DNA of 64,000 nucleotides from Granulicella sp. dw_53 (GCF_018449545.1 NZ_JAAVUR010000002.1:372001-436000); one strand, 5' to 3'. Shown: positions 8,979-18,290, numbered from the stretch's first letter. A program made the numbers and translations. The notes: a model not told the origin generated them from the letters alone.

Positions 8979-9264
8979 AGTCCTATCCTAGGCTTATGAG
9001 CTGTCCGGACTCAAATTTCGTTTTCGCGAGATGAAGGTGGACTGCGCGGACGTGGCCGAATGGGTCGCGCTTATATGGCGGGCGTATTTTGATTGCCTCT
9101 TGGTTACATATTCGGATTGGGGGAGTTTTTTGGCAGGGAATAGGGCCTGCCTGGGCCTGGAATAATCTGCCGTTTCATACGTTCTTCCTATTAGAGGAAG
9201 CGATGAGTAGCCCGTATGTTTCGAGAAGATAGGGGAGCTCAAGCGCACGACGAAAAGAGCAGGA

Positions 9265-9843
9265 ATGAAACAGGGTCAAGCGGCGCCGCCGAAGGGGTAT
9301 CTGCGCGCGTCTACGGTCGAATCGAGCCTAGCCTATTTGGGAAGCGTGATATCGCTTCTGGCAAAGGGAACAGATACGGATGGGCGGTTTGCTTTTATCG
9401 AATTCCAGACCAAGCCAGGCAATGAGCCTCCTCCGCATGTACATGAGTGGGAGCATGAGCTGTATTACGTGCTTGAAGGGGTGATGGAGTTGTATGTCGA
9501 GGATAAGGTCTTCTCGGCTGGGCCGGGGGAGTCTGTGTTCTTGCCTGCGGGGAAGGCACATACTTTTTATGTCCGCTCGCCGCGGCTCCGGACGTTGATG
9601 CTCTTTGTGGCGGCGGGGGAGCATGAGGTGGTCTCCGACAGCTACTTTATGCGGATGGGTGAGCCTGCAAAGAGCATGGAGCTTCAAGAGGATGCGATTA
9701 CGTATCAGACCGACGATCCCAGCCATGGGATTCGAGTGGGCGCGGAGCTGGGTGTGCATCTATTGACGCCGGAGGAGGCTAAGAGGGCGCTGCCGCACTA
9801 TCCGGGGTTCGGGGCTCATTTGAAGGAGTTGGCGTCGCAGTAG
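9265..9843 (+). CDS. Cupin-domain protein (quercetin dioxygenase-like)
   Basis: The 192-residue protein is a single-domain cupin. Motif 1 is PPPHVHEWEHELYYVLEG with metal ligands His58, His60 and Glu64, and motif 2 is PAGKAHTFYV with His99. The arrangement resembles bacterial quercetin 2,3-dioxygenase-like cupins, but these are often annotated from fold alone, so the reaction is not established. There is no signal peptide. AGGA lies four bases before the ATG at 9265. It is a single gene followed by hairpin repeats that could end transcription. Confidence 0.82.
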   Translation: MKQGQAAPPKGYLRASTVESSLAYLGSVISLLAKGTDTDGRFAFIEFQTKPGNEPPPHVHEWEHELYYVLEGVMELYVEDKVFSAGPGESVFLPAGKAHTFYVRSPRLRTLMLFVAAGEHEVVSDSYFMRMGEPAKSMELQEDAITYQTDDPSHGIRVGAELGVHLLTPEEAKRALPHYPGFGAHLKELASQ

Positions 9844-9847
9844 GGCC

Positions 9848-9912
9848 AGGGCTAAAGCCCTTTTCTTTTGGCTGTCATTTTTCGGAGGGCTGAAGCCCTC
9901 CGCTAATCCTGA
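9848..9912. repeat. Composite interspersed repeat, copy 3 (hairpin part only)
   Basis: Two hairpins remain: AGGGCTAAAGCCCT (9848-9861), followed by TTTTCTTTT, and CGGAGGGCTGAAGCCCTCCG (9883-9902) with the link CTAATCCTGAA. The first hairpin with its T-run is terminator-like for the cupin gene that ends at 9843. Neither a hexamer array nor R1/R2 units are present. In the second hairpin the outer stem differs from other copies, yet pairing is kept. Confidence 0.7.
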
Positions 9913-9923
9913 AGGGCAAGAAC

Positions 9924-10697
9924 TTAAATCCAGCCGCCGTCGATGATGTAGCTCTGGTTGGTGATGGCGCTGCTGTCGTCGGCGGCGAGGAAGAGGGCGA
10001 GGCGGGCGACCTCTTCGGGTTGGAGGTGGCGTTTGAGGGCCTGGCGGGAGAGGATCTCGGCGCTGTAGGCCTCGGTGAACCAGAGCTGTTTCTGGCGGTC
10101 GGTGAGGATGGCTCCGGGGAGGATGCAGTTGACGCGGATGTTGTGGGGGCCGAGCTCGTGGGCGAAGGAGCGGGTGAGGCCGACGATGGCGGCTTTGGCG
10201 GTGACGTAGACGGGTAGGCCGAGGGTGGGGATGGCCCAGGCGATGGAGCTCATGTTGAGGATGGAGCCGCGCTGGCGCTGCTTCATGCCGGGGATGACGG
10301 CTTGGGTCACGAAGAACTGATGCTTGAGGTTGACGGCCATTAGGCGGTCCCAGAGCTCGGGGGTGACGTCGGCGGTGGCGTGGCGGGAGTCGTTGGCTGC
10401 GTTGTTGATGAGGACGTCGATCCCGGGGAGCTTCGCGGGGAGGTTGGAGAGGCAGAGCTGGAGGGAGGGGATGTCGGTGAGGTCGCAGTAGAGGTAGATG
10501 GGGGTGTGGGGGACCAGTGGTTGGAGGCGGGCGATGAGGGCCTGGGCGGCTTCGTCCTGGATGTCGAGGAAGGCGACCTGGGCGCCCTGATGGGCGAAGG
10601 CCTCCACCAGGGATGCGCCGATGCCGGTGGCTCCGCCGGTGATGAGGATGGTGCGGTCCCGGAGGCTGGGGTAGGTGGCGAAGGGGGTGGCGGCCAT
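9924..10697 (-). CDS. Short-chain dehydrogenase/reductase
   Basis: This 257-residue classical SDR has the dinucleotide motif TGGATGIG (20-27), LINNAAND (about 96-103) and the catalytic set Ser150/Ser151, Tyr164 and Lys168 (YVTAK). Asp45 in FLDIQD after strand 2 suggests NAD(H) preference. The C-terminal INQSYIIDGGWI resembles sugar or polyol dehydrogenases, though the substrate cannot be read. It is cytosolic. It faces the cupin gene tail to tail across hairpin repeats, so co-regulation is unlikely. Confidence 0.92.
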   Translation of the reverse strand: MAATPFATYPSLRDRTILITGGATGIGASLVEAFAHQGAQVAFLDIQDEAAQALIARLQPLVPHTPIYLYCDLTDIPSLQLCLSNLPAKLPGIDVLINNAANDSRHATADVTPELWDRLMAVNLKHQFFVTQAVIPGMKQRQRGSILNMSSIAWAIPTLGLPVYVTAKAAIVGLTRSFAHELGPHNIRVNCILPGAILTDRQKQLWFTEAYSAEILSRQALKRHLQPEEVARLALFLAADDSSAITNQSYIIDGGWI

Positions 10698-10791
10698 CGG
10701 TTGAGTGTATGCGACGAGTTGCGGGTTCGGCTATGAGGTATCGCTGGACCGCAGAGGCTTCGATCGAGAGAGTGTGAGGGCCGCGCTGGGG

Positions 10792-11457
10792 TTAGTCCCG
10801 GCGACGGCCGCTCATGAGCTGGAGGACGGCCAGGAAGATGTTGATGGCGTCGAGGTAGATGGAGAGGGCGAGGGAGACGGCGGGTTGGCCATCGCCGCCG
10901 GCGCGGATGCGGGCGAAGTCGCCTACGGTGAGGAGGCTGAAGATGCCGAGAGTCAGCCAGGAGTAGGTGTCGGGGCTAAGGAAGTGGAAGAACATGCTGA
11001 CGATGCCGACGAGCATGAGGCAGAGCAGCGCGGCGACGGCGATGCCGGTGATTCTGCGGTAGTTGATCTGGAAGAGATAGGCGACGCAGCCCATGACGGC
11101 CATTCCGGCACCGGTGGTCGCGGCGGCGTTGAAGACGAGCGCGGGGCCGAAGTTATGGATGTAGCGCTGGATGAGGGGGCCGATCTCCCAGCCCATGAAG
11201 TAGGTGAGGGCGAGGAAGAGACCGAGGGCGAGGCCGGGGCTCGAGCGGCGCGCGAAGGAGATGGCGAAGACGAGTCCGAGCACGATGAGCATGCCGGGAA
11301 AGGTGCTCCAGGCGGGGGCGGTGGCGACGCCGAGGGAGGTGATAAGGAAGCCCAGCGAGGTGATGGCCAGGACCTTGGCGAGCAGGGAGGCGGTGCCCTC
11401 GCGAGGCACATCGATGATGGTGGGATAGGCGTTCATTCGGTAGTCGTTCATTGCCAT
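10792..11457 (-). CDS. Bax inhibitor-1 / YccA family membrane protein
   Basis: Seven hydrophobic spans fill this 221-residue protein. The last region carries LTVGDFARIRAGGDG and then LALSIYLDAINIFLAVLQL, the TMBIM/BI-1 C-terminal signature that includes the conserved aspartates. Family members are inner-membrane proteins proposed to act as pH-sensitive calcium leak channels; the YccA branch also interacts with FtsH. The frame is open upstream to 11562. The ATG at 11457 is preferred because GGAGCA precedes it and the conserved part begins shortly after (MAMNDYRMNAYP). Confidence 0.88.
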   Translation of the reverse strand: MAMNDYRMNAYPTIIDVPREGTASLLAKVLAITSLGFLITSLGVATAPAWSTFPGMLIVLGLVFAISFARRSSPGLALGLFLALTYFMGWEIGPLIQRYIHNFGPALVFNAAATTGAGMAVMGCVAYLFQINYRRITGIAVAALLCLMLVGIVSMFFHFLSPDTYSWLTLGIFSLLTVGDFARIRAGGDGQPAVSLALSIYLDAINIFLAVLQLMSGRRRD

Positions 11458-11686
11458 GGCTTGCTCCAGCGGTGCATGCTTGCTTCGGGTTCTACTTCTC
11501 TTGTGGCTGTTCTTTAAGATGCCACACCCTATCATAAGACGCTTTTCCCGCCCTATCGTCATGCGGCGACCAGAAGCCTGTCGCGGGTTTGCGGTACTTT
11601 TCCTTACGGAAGCTGAGCTAGGGTAAGGACTTACTCAGCTTATGCGCTCGGGGAGAGGCGGCCAAGGATGGCCTGGGCGGGTGGGG

Positions 11687-12943
11687 CTAGGTTTTTCTGG
11701 GACGGCGGTAGAAGGTGATCCGGCTGAAGCGGAAGCGGCGGGAGAGCTTGACGGCTATTGCGGATTTGTCGGCGAGGCGGATCGGCAAGTTGCTGGGCAG
11801 GCGCATGCGGGTGCAGTTGCGGCCGTCGGATTTGGCGGCGTAGAGGGCTTCGTCGGCGCGGGAGAGGAGCGTGATCAGGTCTTCTTTCTCTCCGGCGAGG
11901 ATGGTGACGCCGATGCTCAAGGTCAGACCGTCACCGAAGGATTTGGCGACGAGCTCGCGGGTTCGCTGGAGGACGTTGGTGGCGTCATCGATGGAGGTGT
12001 CGGGGAGGATGAGGAGGAACTCGTCTCCACCGAAGCGCCCGACGTGATCGTAAGAGCGGAGGGCGCTGGTGATGGCACGGGAGACGGAGAGGATGGCGGC
12101 GTCGCCGGCGGCGTGGCCGCGGGAGTCGTTTAGCTGTTTGAAGTAGTCGAGGTCGATCAAGGCGAGGGTGAGCGGGGGACCGTGGCGGCGGGAGCGCTCC
12201 ATCTCGGCCAGCAGAGTGCGTTCGATGCCGCGGCGGTTGAGGGCTCCGCTCATGAAGTCGCGTGCGGCTTCGTCTTCCAGGCGGATGACGAGCTCGTCGT
12301 TGAGCAAGAGGAAGAGCAGGAGGCCGGTGGCCATGACGTAGAGGAGGCTGAGAAAAAGCTCGCTGGTCTGGACGGCGTTGCTTTGCATGAAGCGGCTGGA
12401 GGGTCCGTGTACGACGGTACCCACGCAGTGGGCGAGGCTGATCAGAGAGAAGATCCCCATGACGGAGCCAAGGGTGCGGAGGTTCCTGCGGCCGGATTGG
12501 CGGAAGAGCTCGACAGCGATGAGCATGCGGAGGATGACGTTGACGGAGTCGATGACGAGGATGCGGGGGACGAGGGCGGGGTGCAGCTCGGTGAAGACGA
12601 AGAAGAGGAGGGATGCGATGGCGACCAAGGTCCATCCGAGGCGGGAGAAGCGCTGTACTCCGATGAAGCGCTCGATTCCAGAGAGGATAAAGGCGGAGAC
12701 GCAACAGATGAGGGTGTCGGCGACGACGGTACTGAAGAAGAGCGTTACGGGAGAGGAGTGCCGGCCGAGGGCGAAGAGCAGGCAAGTACCGATGCCAGAT
12801 AAGAATGCGAGTGAGAAGGAGCCGGCGCCGCGTAGAGCAGGGTGAGTCTTCCACGTTCTGGCAAAGCCAAGAGCGGAGAGGCTCGCTGTCATGAGGAGAC
12901 AGGCGAGCAAGGTCTTGTTGTCGAGGAATGACACCGGGGACAT
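11687..12943 (-). CDS. Membrane-bound diguanylate cyclase
   Basis: About 215 residues of N-terminal membrane region with some six hydrophobic spans precede a GGDEF domain (about 225-395). The active site GGDEF is intact at 305-309. The inhibitory I-site RSYD is present at 296-299, exactly five residues before it. Such enzymes condense two GTP to cyclic di-GMP at the inner face of the cytoplasmic membrane and are feedback-inhibited through the I-site. The C-terminal tail after RADEALYAAKSDGRN is short. The sensed signal of the membrane part is unknown. Confidence 0.93.
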   Translation of the reverse strand: MSPVSFLDNKTLLACLLMTASLSALGFARTWKTHPALRGAGSFSLAFLSGIGTCLLFALGRHSSPVTLFFSTVVADTLICCVSAFILSGIERFIGVQRFSRLGWTLVAIASLLFFVFTELHPALVPRILVIDSVNVILRMLIAVELFRQSGRRNLRTLGSVMGIFSLISLAHCVGTVVHGPSSRFMQSNAVQTSELFLSLLYVMATGLLLFLLLNDELVIRLEDEAARDFMSGALNRRGIERTLLAEMERSRRHGPPLTLALIDLDYFKQLNDSRGHAAGDAAILSVSRAITSALRSYDHVGRFGGDEFLLILPDTSIDDATNVLQRTRELVAKSFGDGLTLSIGVTILAGEKEDLITLLSRADEALYAAKSDGRNCTRMRLPSNLPIRLADKSAIAVKLSRRFRFSRITFYRRPRKT

Positions 12944-13089
12944 TGGATTCAGTCTAGTCCAGCGGGAAGGCGCAGGGGGTTACTGGTTCTACAGTAAGGC
13001 GGCTAAATCTCGTTTGGGGGTGAGATAGTGGTTGGTCCTCTTCGGCACGATGAGGTTGCACCGAAGAGGAGCGCCGGTTTTTCCGAGGT

Positions 13090-14286
13090 TCAGCAGGCGT
13101 GAGTGTTGAGGAGATGCGGGTAGGGGTGGTAGAGGGCGTTGAGCTTATCGGTGGGGGTCTGCATGACTTCGAGGAAGGCGGTTTGGAAGCTCTGCATGTC
13201 CGAGGGGCTGCCGACGGTGACACGGGCGTAGTTGGGCCAAACAGCCCAGACGCGGCCGATCATGACGTTGTGGTGGGCGAGGCCGGTGGCGACGGGACCG
13301 CCGGGACGCTTCATGTCGAGCATGAAGTGGTTGGTCTGAGAGGGGGTGAAGGTGTAGTTGTTTTTGGCGAGAAAGTCGAAGGTCTTGTCGCGGGTGTCGC
13401 GCATGGCCTGCTTGCGGAGAGGGATGAGCTGCTTGTCGGCGAGCTGGACCTTGGCGCACTGGACGGCGGTGGTGGCCATGGAGTTGACGCCGTAGTGGTG
13501 GAGTTTTTCGGCGAGATCGGGACGGGCCATGGCGTAGCCGAAGCGGAGTCCGCCCATGCTGTAGATCTTGGAGAAGGTGCGGGAGACGATGAGGTCTTTG
13601 TCCTTGGCGACGAGGTCGATGACGGACTCGGCGTCGGAGAAGTGGATGTATGCCTCATCGACGAGGACGACGGAGCCGGGTGCCTTATTGGCGAGGAGCC
13701 ACTCGATGTCGGCGCGTTTGACGGGGACTCCGGTGGGGTTGTTGGGATTGCAGACGTAGTAGAGGCCGGCGTTGGGGTCGGCTGCGACCATGGCCTTCAT
13801 GTCGTAGGAGTAGTCGGCCTTGAGAGGGATCTTGTGGACCGTGGCTCCCTGGGACTCGGCGACGCGCCAGGTCTGCTCGAAGGTGGGGTCGGCGGTGACG
13901 AGAGATTTGGTGGGCGAGGTGAAGGCGAGGGCGGTGAAGTGGAGGACCTCACTGGAGCCGGCGTAGATGGTGAGGTAGTCGGGCTTGAGGTCGTGCGAGG
14001 CAGCGAGCTCAGCGCCGAACTTTTTTGTCTCGTTCATGTAGTAGCGGTTCCCGTTGACGGCCATCTTATGCATCATGTCGACGGCGGCGGGAGTGGGGCC
14101 GGAGGGGAACTCGTTAATGTTGAGCAGGGCGACGTTAGGTGGAACGTCGATGTAGCCGACGGAGGGAACTCCTCCTGCAGCAGAGGCTGCGGCGAAGGCT
14201 GCGTTGGGGGCGATGGCGGCGATGGGAAGGGCTGCTCCCATGCGAATGAAGTTGCGACGATTCAGTGAAGAGGATGGGGTCATCAC
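13090..14286 (-). CDS. Tat-exported class I/II aminotransferase (histidinol-phosphate aminotransferase-like)
   Basis: The 398-residue protein starts with a twin-arginine signal, SLNRRNFIRMG followed by an alanine-rich hydrophobic stretch ending near AFAA. The rest is a fold-type I PLP enzyme with NPNNPTG (180-186), VLVDEAYIHF (Asp210, Tyr213) and SRTFSKIYSMGGLRFGY, where Lys240 would hold PLP. The pattern is that of histidinol-phosphate and aromatic aminotransferases. Those normally work in the cytosol, whereas this one should be exported folded with its cofactor. No other histidine-biosynthesis gene is nearby, so a periplasmic amino-group transfer of unknown purpose is more likely. Confidence 0.88.
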   Translation of the reverse strand: MMTPSSSLNRRNFIRMGAALPIAAIAPNAAFAAASAAGGVPSVGYIDVPPNVALLNINEFPSGPTPAAVDMMHKMAVNGNRYYMNETKKFGAELAASHDLKPDYLTIYAGSSEVLHFTALAFTSPTKSLVTADPTFEQTWRVAESQGATVHKIPLKADYSYDMKAMVAADPNAGLYYVCNPNNPTGVPVKRADIEWLLANKAPGSVVLVDEAYIHFSDAESVIDLVAKDKDLIVSRTFSKIYSMGGLRFGYAMARPDLAEKLHHYGVNSMATTAVQCAKVQLADKQLIPLRKQAMRDTRDKTFDFLAKNNYTFTPSQTNHFMLDMKRPGGPVATGLAHHNVMIGRVWAVWPNYARVTVGSPSDMQSFQTAFLEVMQTPTDKLNALYHPYPHLLNTHAC

Positions 14287-14813
14287 GGCTCCTTGTAAGT
14301 CGGAACTACAGGTAGAAAGCTAGCGGTGCGTAGGGTGCACGAATGGATAGCGAGACTGCGGGTGCTGTCTGGGGCTAAGGCTGCTTCCAAGTAGGACCTT
14401 GGGAGATTTTGCAGTACGGATCAGATGAACGGATTGGGGCTATTGTGCGGGAGGATGGGTGAAAAGTCCAGCGAGAAGAGAGGGGCGATGCACGCAACGT
14501 CTATGCGGATGCCTGGATTGACAGAGGGTAGACCTGATTCTGACTGCCCAGAAAGAGTTATAGACGACAGATGGGGAAGAGACTAGGTTCAGGGCAGATC
14601 CTTTCGATGTGGATGAACCTGGCGCGATTTGTGCAAGACGAAGGCACTCGATGATCGCCGTCGGATGCGCTAAGCGAGTTGGGTCGTAGTCGTAGATGCT
14701 GCTGGCTGAGGGAACGTACGGCTGCAGTGAAATTGCAGAGTCAACTGTCAACCGAATTGTTTACATAACCAGCGTCTTCGATACGGCGCGATCTTCAAGG
14801 GGTCCCGGTTTTT
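14287..14813. other. Intergenic stretch with no recognised feature
   Basis: These 527 bases separate two divergent genes, so both promoters should lie here. I find no repeat unit, convincing hairpin or protein-like frame. A minus-strand frame at 14440-14751 lacks protein-like composition. Near the right end TTGTTTACATAACC is the only A+T-richer patch and could belong to the promoter of the gene starting at 14814. Confidence 0.5.
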
Positions 14814-15647
14814 ATGAAATTGAATGCTCTCTCTCTCTTTGCAGTGGCCTTGGTGTTGGTGTCAGGAAGTTACGTTGTGGCGCAGTCCAGTTCGACCAGC
14901 GCCGGCGTTCCCGCCGAGCCTGTTCAGAACGAATCTTCTCTACAGACCGCTCCTTCTCCCGGGCGTCTGGTGAACCATAATATTCGTCCCTTCTCGACGG
15001 TCGGCGTGGAGATTCACGTTGGGTTGCGCGGAGCTGGATTCGACGTGGCGACGCCGGTGGCGAGGAAGTTCAACCTGCGTGCTGGCGCTGATTTCTTCAG
15101 CTATGGCACGACCTTCGAGGAGGAAGGAGCCGATGTAAATGCGGATATGCGCCTGCGGTCGGGCCATGCTGCTCTGGACTGGTTCCCGTTCGGTGGAGGA
15201 TTTCATCTGAGCCCGCAGATCGTATTTGCGAATAACAGCCAGGTGAAGGCTACGGCTCTGATTCCGGCCGGCAACACGGTGACTTTGAACGGTACGGATT
15301 ACATCAGCAGCAGGACGGATCCTCTGCATGGGGATGGCTCGATTGGATTTCGCACGGTTGCTCCGGGGTTGTCGGTGGGGTTCGGAAATATCGTTCCGCG
15401 CTCGAACAAGCACTTCAGCTTTCCAGTGGAGGCGGGGTTCTACTATGTGGGCCAGCCGAGGTTGAATGTCCGGTTTACCGGAAGCGCCTGCGATCCCAGG
15501 TTCCCGGCGGCTATCGGATGTGAGTCGGTTGATAACGACCCAGACTTTCAGCGCGACTTAGCGGCCTTCATCAAGCGCAATAACAATAACCTTAGCTATG
15601 CGTCTTTCTTGCCTATCCTGTCGTTTGGTGTGGCTTACAAGTTCTAG
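14814..15647 (+). CDS. Secreted protein, probable outer-membrane beta-barrel
   Basis: A Sec signal peptide (MKLNALSLFAVALVLVSGS, cleavage near VVAQS) leads a 277-residue protein. After a Ser/Thr/Pro-rich linker the sequence alternates polar and aromatic residues in strand-like stretches (TVGVEIHVGLRGAGFDVATP, AALDWFPFGGGFHLSPQIVF) and ends SFGVAYKF, with a terminal Phe as is usual for barrel proteins recognised by BamA. I do not recognise a named family. Location in the outer membrane is inferred from these features only. Neighbours give no functional hint. Confidence 0.65.
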   Translation: MKLNALSLFAVALVLVSGSYVVAQSSSTSAGVPAEPVQNESSLQTAPSPGRLVNHNIRPFSTVGVEIHVGLRGAGFDVATPVARKFNLRAGADFFSYGTTFEEEGADVNADMRLRSGHAALDWFPFGGGFHLSPQIVFANNSQVKATALIPAGNTVTLNGTDYISSRTDPLHGDGSIGFRTVAPGLSVGFGNIVPRSNKHFSFPVEAGFYYVGQPRLNVRFTGSACDPRFPAAIGCESVDNDPDFQRDLAAFIKRNNNNLSYASFLPILSFGVAYKF

Positions 15648-15670
15648 ACGTTGCCGTTGAGATGGATAGG

Positions 15671-15694
15671 GCGGACCTGGTTGTTCAGGTCCGC
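15671..15694. terminator. Inverted repeat between convergent genes
   Basis: GCGGACCTG and CAGGTCCGC form a perfect 9-bp stem with a six-base loop just after the barrel-protein gene; it includes the stop codon of the convergent YjbR-like gene. A T-run is lacking on both sides, so intrinsic termination would be weak. Confidence 0.4.
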
Positions 15695-16074
15695 TCTTCG
15701 GCGTTCTGGGCCTGTAATTTTCTGGGGGCGATGAGTTTCCAGGCAGTGAGAATGTGGGCTGCGAGGTCTTCGTTGGAGATCGTGGCTAGTTCTATTCCGA
15801 TCCAACCGTTCACGCCGACGTAGGGTGGTCTGAAGAAGGTTTGCGGGGCGGTGTCTACCAGAAGCGCTTGAACACCGGGCGGAGCGGGAAGCCATACCGC
15901 GATGTGACCGTCGTGGTGGTGATTGTTGGCGAACATTGCAAAGACCTTCTTGGCGGCGAAGAAGGTGGGCTCGCCGTGAGAGAGCTTCTCGGTTGTTCCG
16001 GGCAGGGCGAAGCAGATCTGCCGCACCCTGCGGAGGTGATCCTCGGAGGTGAAGGGTTCGCGTCCCTTTGCCAT
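15685..16074 (-). CDS. MmcQ/YjbR family protein
   Basis: The 129-residue protein matches the MmcQ/YjbR family: [20 protein letters not shown] near the start, [10 protein letters not shown], a hydrophobic strand AVWLPAP, then [13 protein letters not shown] and a C-terminal helix [17 protein letters not shown]. The family has a CyaY-like fold and is often called DNA-binding on weak evidence; its role is not established. It is small and cytosolic. Its stop lies inside the inverted repeat shared with the convergent gene. Confidence 0.88.
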   Translation of the reverse strand: MAKGREPFTSEDHLRRVRQICFALPGTTEKLSHGEPTFFAAKKVFAMFANNHHHDGHIAVWLPAPPGVQALLVDTAPQTFFRPPYVGVNGWIGIELATISNEDLAAHILTAWKLIAPRKLQAQNAEERT

Positions 16075-16147
16075 ACGGGTGCTTCCTGTATATCAAGTGG
16101 CGAAATCAATCAGGCCCAGAGGTGCGTGAAGCTGTTTTAGATGGTGT

Positions 16148-17248
16148 CTAGACGTTGAATTTAAAGAACAGAATATCGCCGTCTTTGACTATGTACTCTT
16201 TGCCTTCCGATTTCAGGAGGCCTTTTTCTTTTACGGCTTGCTCGCTGCCATATTTGAAGAGGTCTTCGCAGTGGTAGCAGTCGGCTTTGATGAAGCCCTT
16301 TTCGAAGTCGGAGTGGATGACGCCTGCGGCTCCGGGGGCCTTGGTGCCGCGGATGATGGTCCAGGCACGGACCTCCTGAACGCCCGCCGTGAAGTAGGTG
16401 ATGAGGTTGAGCAGGCTATAGGCGGAGTGGATGAGGCGGTTGAGGCCGGGCTCGGCGAGGCCCATCTCCTTGAGGAACTCGTCGCGCTCGGCGGGCTCGA
16501 GCTGGGAGATCTCGGACTCCATGGAGCCGCTGATGCGGACGACCTGGCTCTTCTCTTCGACGGCGCGTTTCTCTACGGCGTCGACCCACTCGTTGTGACC
16601 GGTGAGGCCGGAGTCGTCGACGTTGGCGACGTAGAGCATGGGCTTGGCGGTGATGAGGTGGAGGTCGCGGGTGTAGGGCTTCTCTTCGTCGGTGAGGTCG
16701 ACGGTACGGGCGGGGCGGCCGGCTTCGAGGGCTTCCTTGAGCTTGGAGAGAGCGCTGAACTCGGTCTTGATCTTGTGGTCGGCGGAGGTCGATTTGTTGA
16801 GCTTCTCGACCTTGGCGTGACGCTTCTCGACGCTGTCTAGGTCGGCGAGGAGGAGCTCGGTGTTGATGATGTCGATGTCGTGGAGGGGGTTGACGCCGCC
16901 AGCGACGTGGATGACCTCGGGGTCCGCGAAGCAGCGGACGACGTGGAGGATGGCATCGGTGGAGCGGATGTGGCCGAGAAACTGGTTTCCGAGACCTTCG
17001 CCCTTGGAGGCGCCTTCGACGAGGCCGGCGATGTCGATGAACTCCATGGAGGTGGGTACGAGCGACTTGGGCTTGATGAGGGCAGAGATCTTGGCGAGGC
17101 GCTCATCGGGCACGGTGACGACGCCGGTGTTGGGGTCGATGGTGCAGAAGGGGTAGTTGGCGGCTTGCGCCTTGGCCGAGGTGAGTGCATTGAAGATGGT
17201 GGATTTGCCAACGTTAGGCAGGCCGACGATTCCGCAGTTGAGAGGCAT
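16148..17248 (-). CDS. ychF: Redox/ribosome-associated GTPase (ATPase) YchF
   Basis: This 366-residue protein is the Obg-family P-loop protein YchF/OLA1. GLPNVGKS (G1) lies at the N-terminus, DIAGLVEGASKGEGLGN contains the G3 region, and the G4 position reads NVDD rather than NKxD, the change that makes this family prefer ATP. A coiled-coil insertion (VEKRHAKVEKLNKS) and a C-terminal TGS domain ending GDILFFKFNV follow. YchF binds ribosomes and modulates translation and oxidative stress responses. The frame continues upstream, but the ATG at 17248 gives the standard MPLNCGIVGLPN start and family length. Confidence 0.95.
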   Translation of the reverse strand: MPLNCGIVGLPNVGKSTIFNALTSAKAQAANYPFCTIDPNTGVVTVPDERLAKISALIKPKSLVPTSMEFIDIAGLVEGASKGEGLGNQFLGHIRSTDAILHVVRCFADPEVIHVAGGVNPLHDIDIINTELLLADLDSVEKRHAKVEKLNKSTSADHKIKTEFSALSKLKEALEAGRPARTVDLTDEEKPYTRDLHLITAKPMLYVANVDDSGLTGHNEWVDAVEKRAVEEKSQVVRISGSMESEISQLEPAERDEFLKEMGLAEPGLNRLIHSAYSLLNLITYFTAGVQEVRAWTIIRGTKAPGAAGVIHSDFEKGFIKADCYHCEDLFKYGSEQAVKEKGLLKSEGKEYIVKDGDILFFKFNV

Positions 17249-17420
17249 TTTCTGTGTGAGGTCCTTAGGTTCTATTGAAACATGTATGGCAGGAGGTTGG
17301 GGCGGCAACAGCGACGGAAGGGCCGGCATCCAAACTTGGTGGTGCAACGCTTGCGATTTTGGGCCATTTCTGGGTTGTGTTCCGCGATGCAGGAACCGAT
17401 GCTGCAGGGGGTGCGAGAGG

Positions 17421-18218
17421 ATGGCTCTATCTATGTGTCCTATATTTGGTGCAGGATCGAAGCGTTGGCAGCGGGTGGGGTTGGGGCTTCTGTTGATGGC
17501 GGCTGGGGTGGGAACCGGCTGCAAGGGGCGCGAGCAGCAGGCTGTGGCGGTTCCGGCGCCGGCTGTTCCAGCGATGAAGCCGGCTCCGTCGACTCCCATC
17601 GACACAAAGCGGGAGGAGTTGGGTGGGCCGCGATGGGATCCGCAGTGGGATGTGATTGTGGAGCAGGCTCTGCCGGCGGAGATGCTTTCGACGAAGGTGC
17701 CGCGGGATGTGCGGCGGTTCTGTCCGCGGTTTTATGAGTTGGCGGAGGTGGATAAGCGGGCGTTCTGGGCTTACTTCTTCCAGGCTCTGGCGGGAGCGGA
17801 GGCCGGCCTGAAGCCGACGACTCGGGTGCGGCATACGGAGCCGGAGGTGGCGGTGACGGATGGAGTGACCGGTCGGGCGGTACGGAGCGAGGGTCTGCTG
17901 CAACTGACGTACGAAGATCAGAGGCGCTATGACTGCGACTTCGACTGGGAGCGAGACAAGCAGTTGAAGCCGGACGATCCGGGAAGGACGATTCTGCAGC
18001 CGAAGAACAATCTGGAGTGTGGGGTGAATATTCTGGAGAAGCAGGTGATCGAACAGCGGAAACCGCTGCTGTCGCAGTCGGGATACTGGTCTACGTTGAG
18101 GCCGGGAGGAGCGAGCTATCGCGTCTTCGCGAAGGAGATGGCGAATGCTCCGGCGGCTTGCGGGGTGCGGGCCGGGGTGAGGCGTGATCGAGTGGCGAAG
18201 CGTGTCGCCGCGAAGTAA
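17421..18218 (+). CDS. Lysozyme-like lipoprotein (possible lytic transglycosylase)
   Basis: The 265-residue protein has a hydrophobic N-terminus ending GVGTGC, an imperfect lipobox, then a Pro/Ala-rich linker. The remainder resembles the lysozyme-like fold of soluble lytic transglycosylases: QALAGAEAGLKPTTRVRH with a candidate catalytic Glu, then SEGLLQLTYEDQRRYDCDFDW and PKNNLECGVNILEKQV. SLT enzymes cleave peptidoglycan glycan strands with formation of 1,6-anhydromuramic acid. The motif match is loose. The start was set at the ATG at 17421 because the upstream frame overlaps the ychF 5' region. Confidence 0.62.
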   Translation: MALSMCPIFGAGSKRWQRVGLGLLLMAAGVGTGCKGREQQAVAVPAPAVPAMKPAPSTPIDTKREELGGPRWDPQWDVIVEQALPAEMLSTKVPRDVRRFCPRFYELAEVDKRAFWAYFFQALAGAEAGLKPTTRVRHTEPEVAVTDGVTGRAVRSEGLLQLTYEDQRRYDCDFDWERDKQLKPDDPGRTILQPKNNLECGVNILEKQVIEQRKPLLSQSGYWSTLRPGGASYRVFAKEMANAPAACGVRAGVRRDRVAKRVAAK

Positions 18219-18290
18219 TTCCTTGTGGAGGCGACGGAGTGCGGTTAGGCTGGTCTGGCTGTATCAAGTCGAACAAGATAGGGAGAAGAT

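Noticed and set aside
8994..9248. Minus-strand frame of 84 codons between mqnC and the cupin gene
   Set aside because: No ribosome site, no family resemblance, and a basic, Ser-rich composition typical of random frames.
14440..14751. Minus-strand frame of 103 codons upstream of the aminotransferase
   Set aside because: Lacks protein-like pattern and overlaps the region where both flanking genes should have promoters.
17157..17420. Upstream extension of the lysozyme-like lipoprotein
   Set aside because: It runs antisense through the YchF P-loop region, and the signal peptide starts only at 17421.
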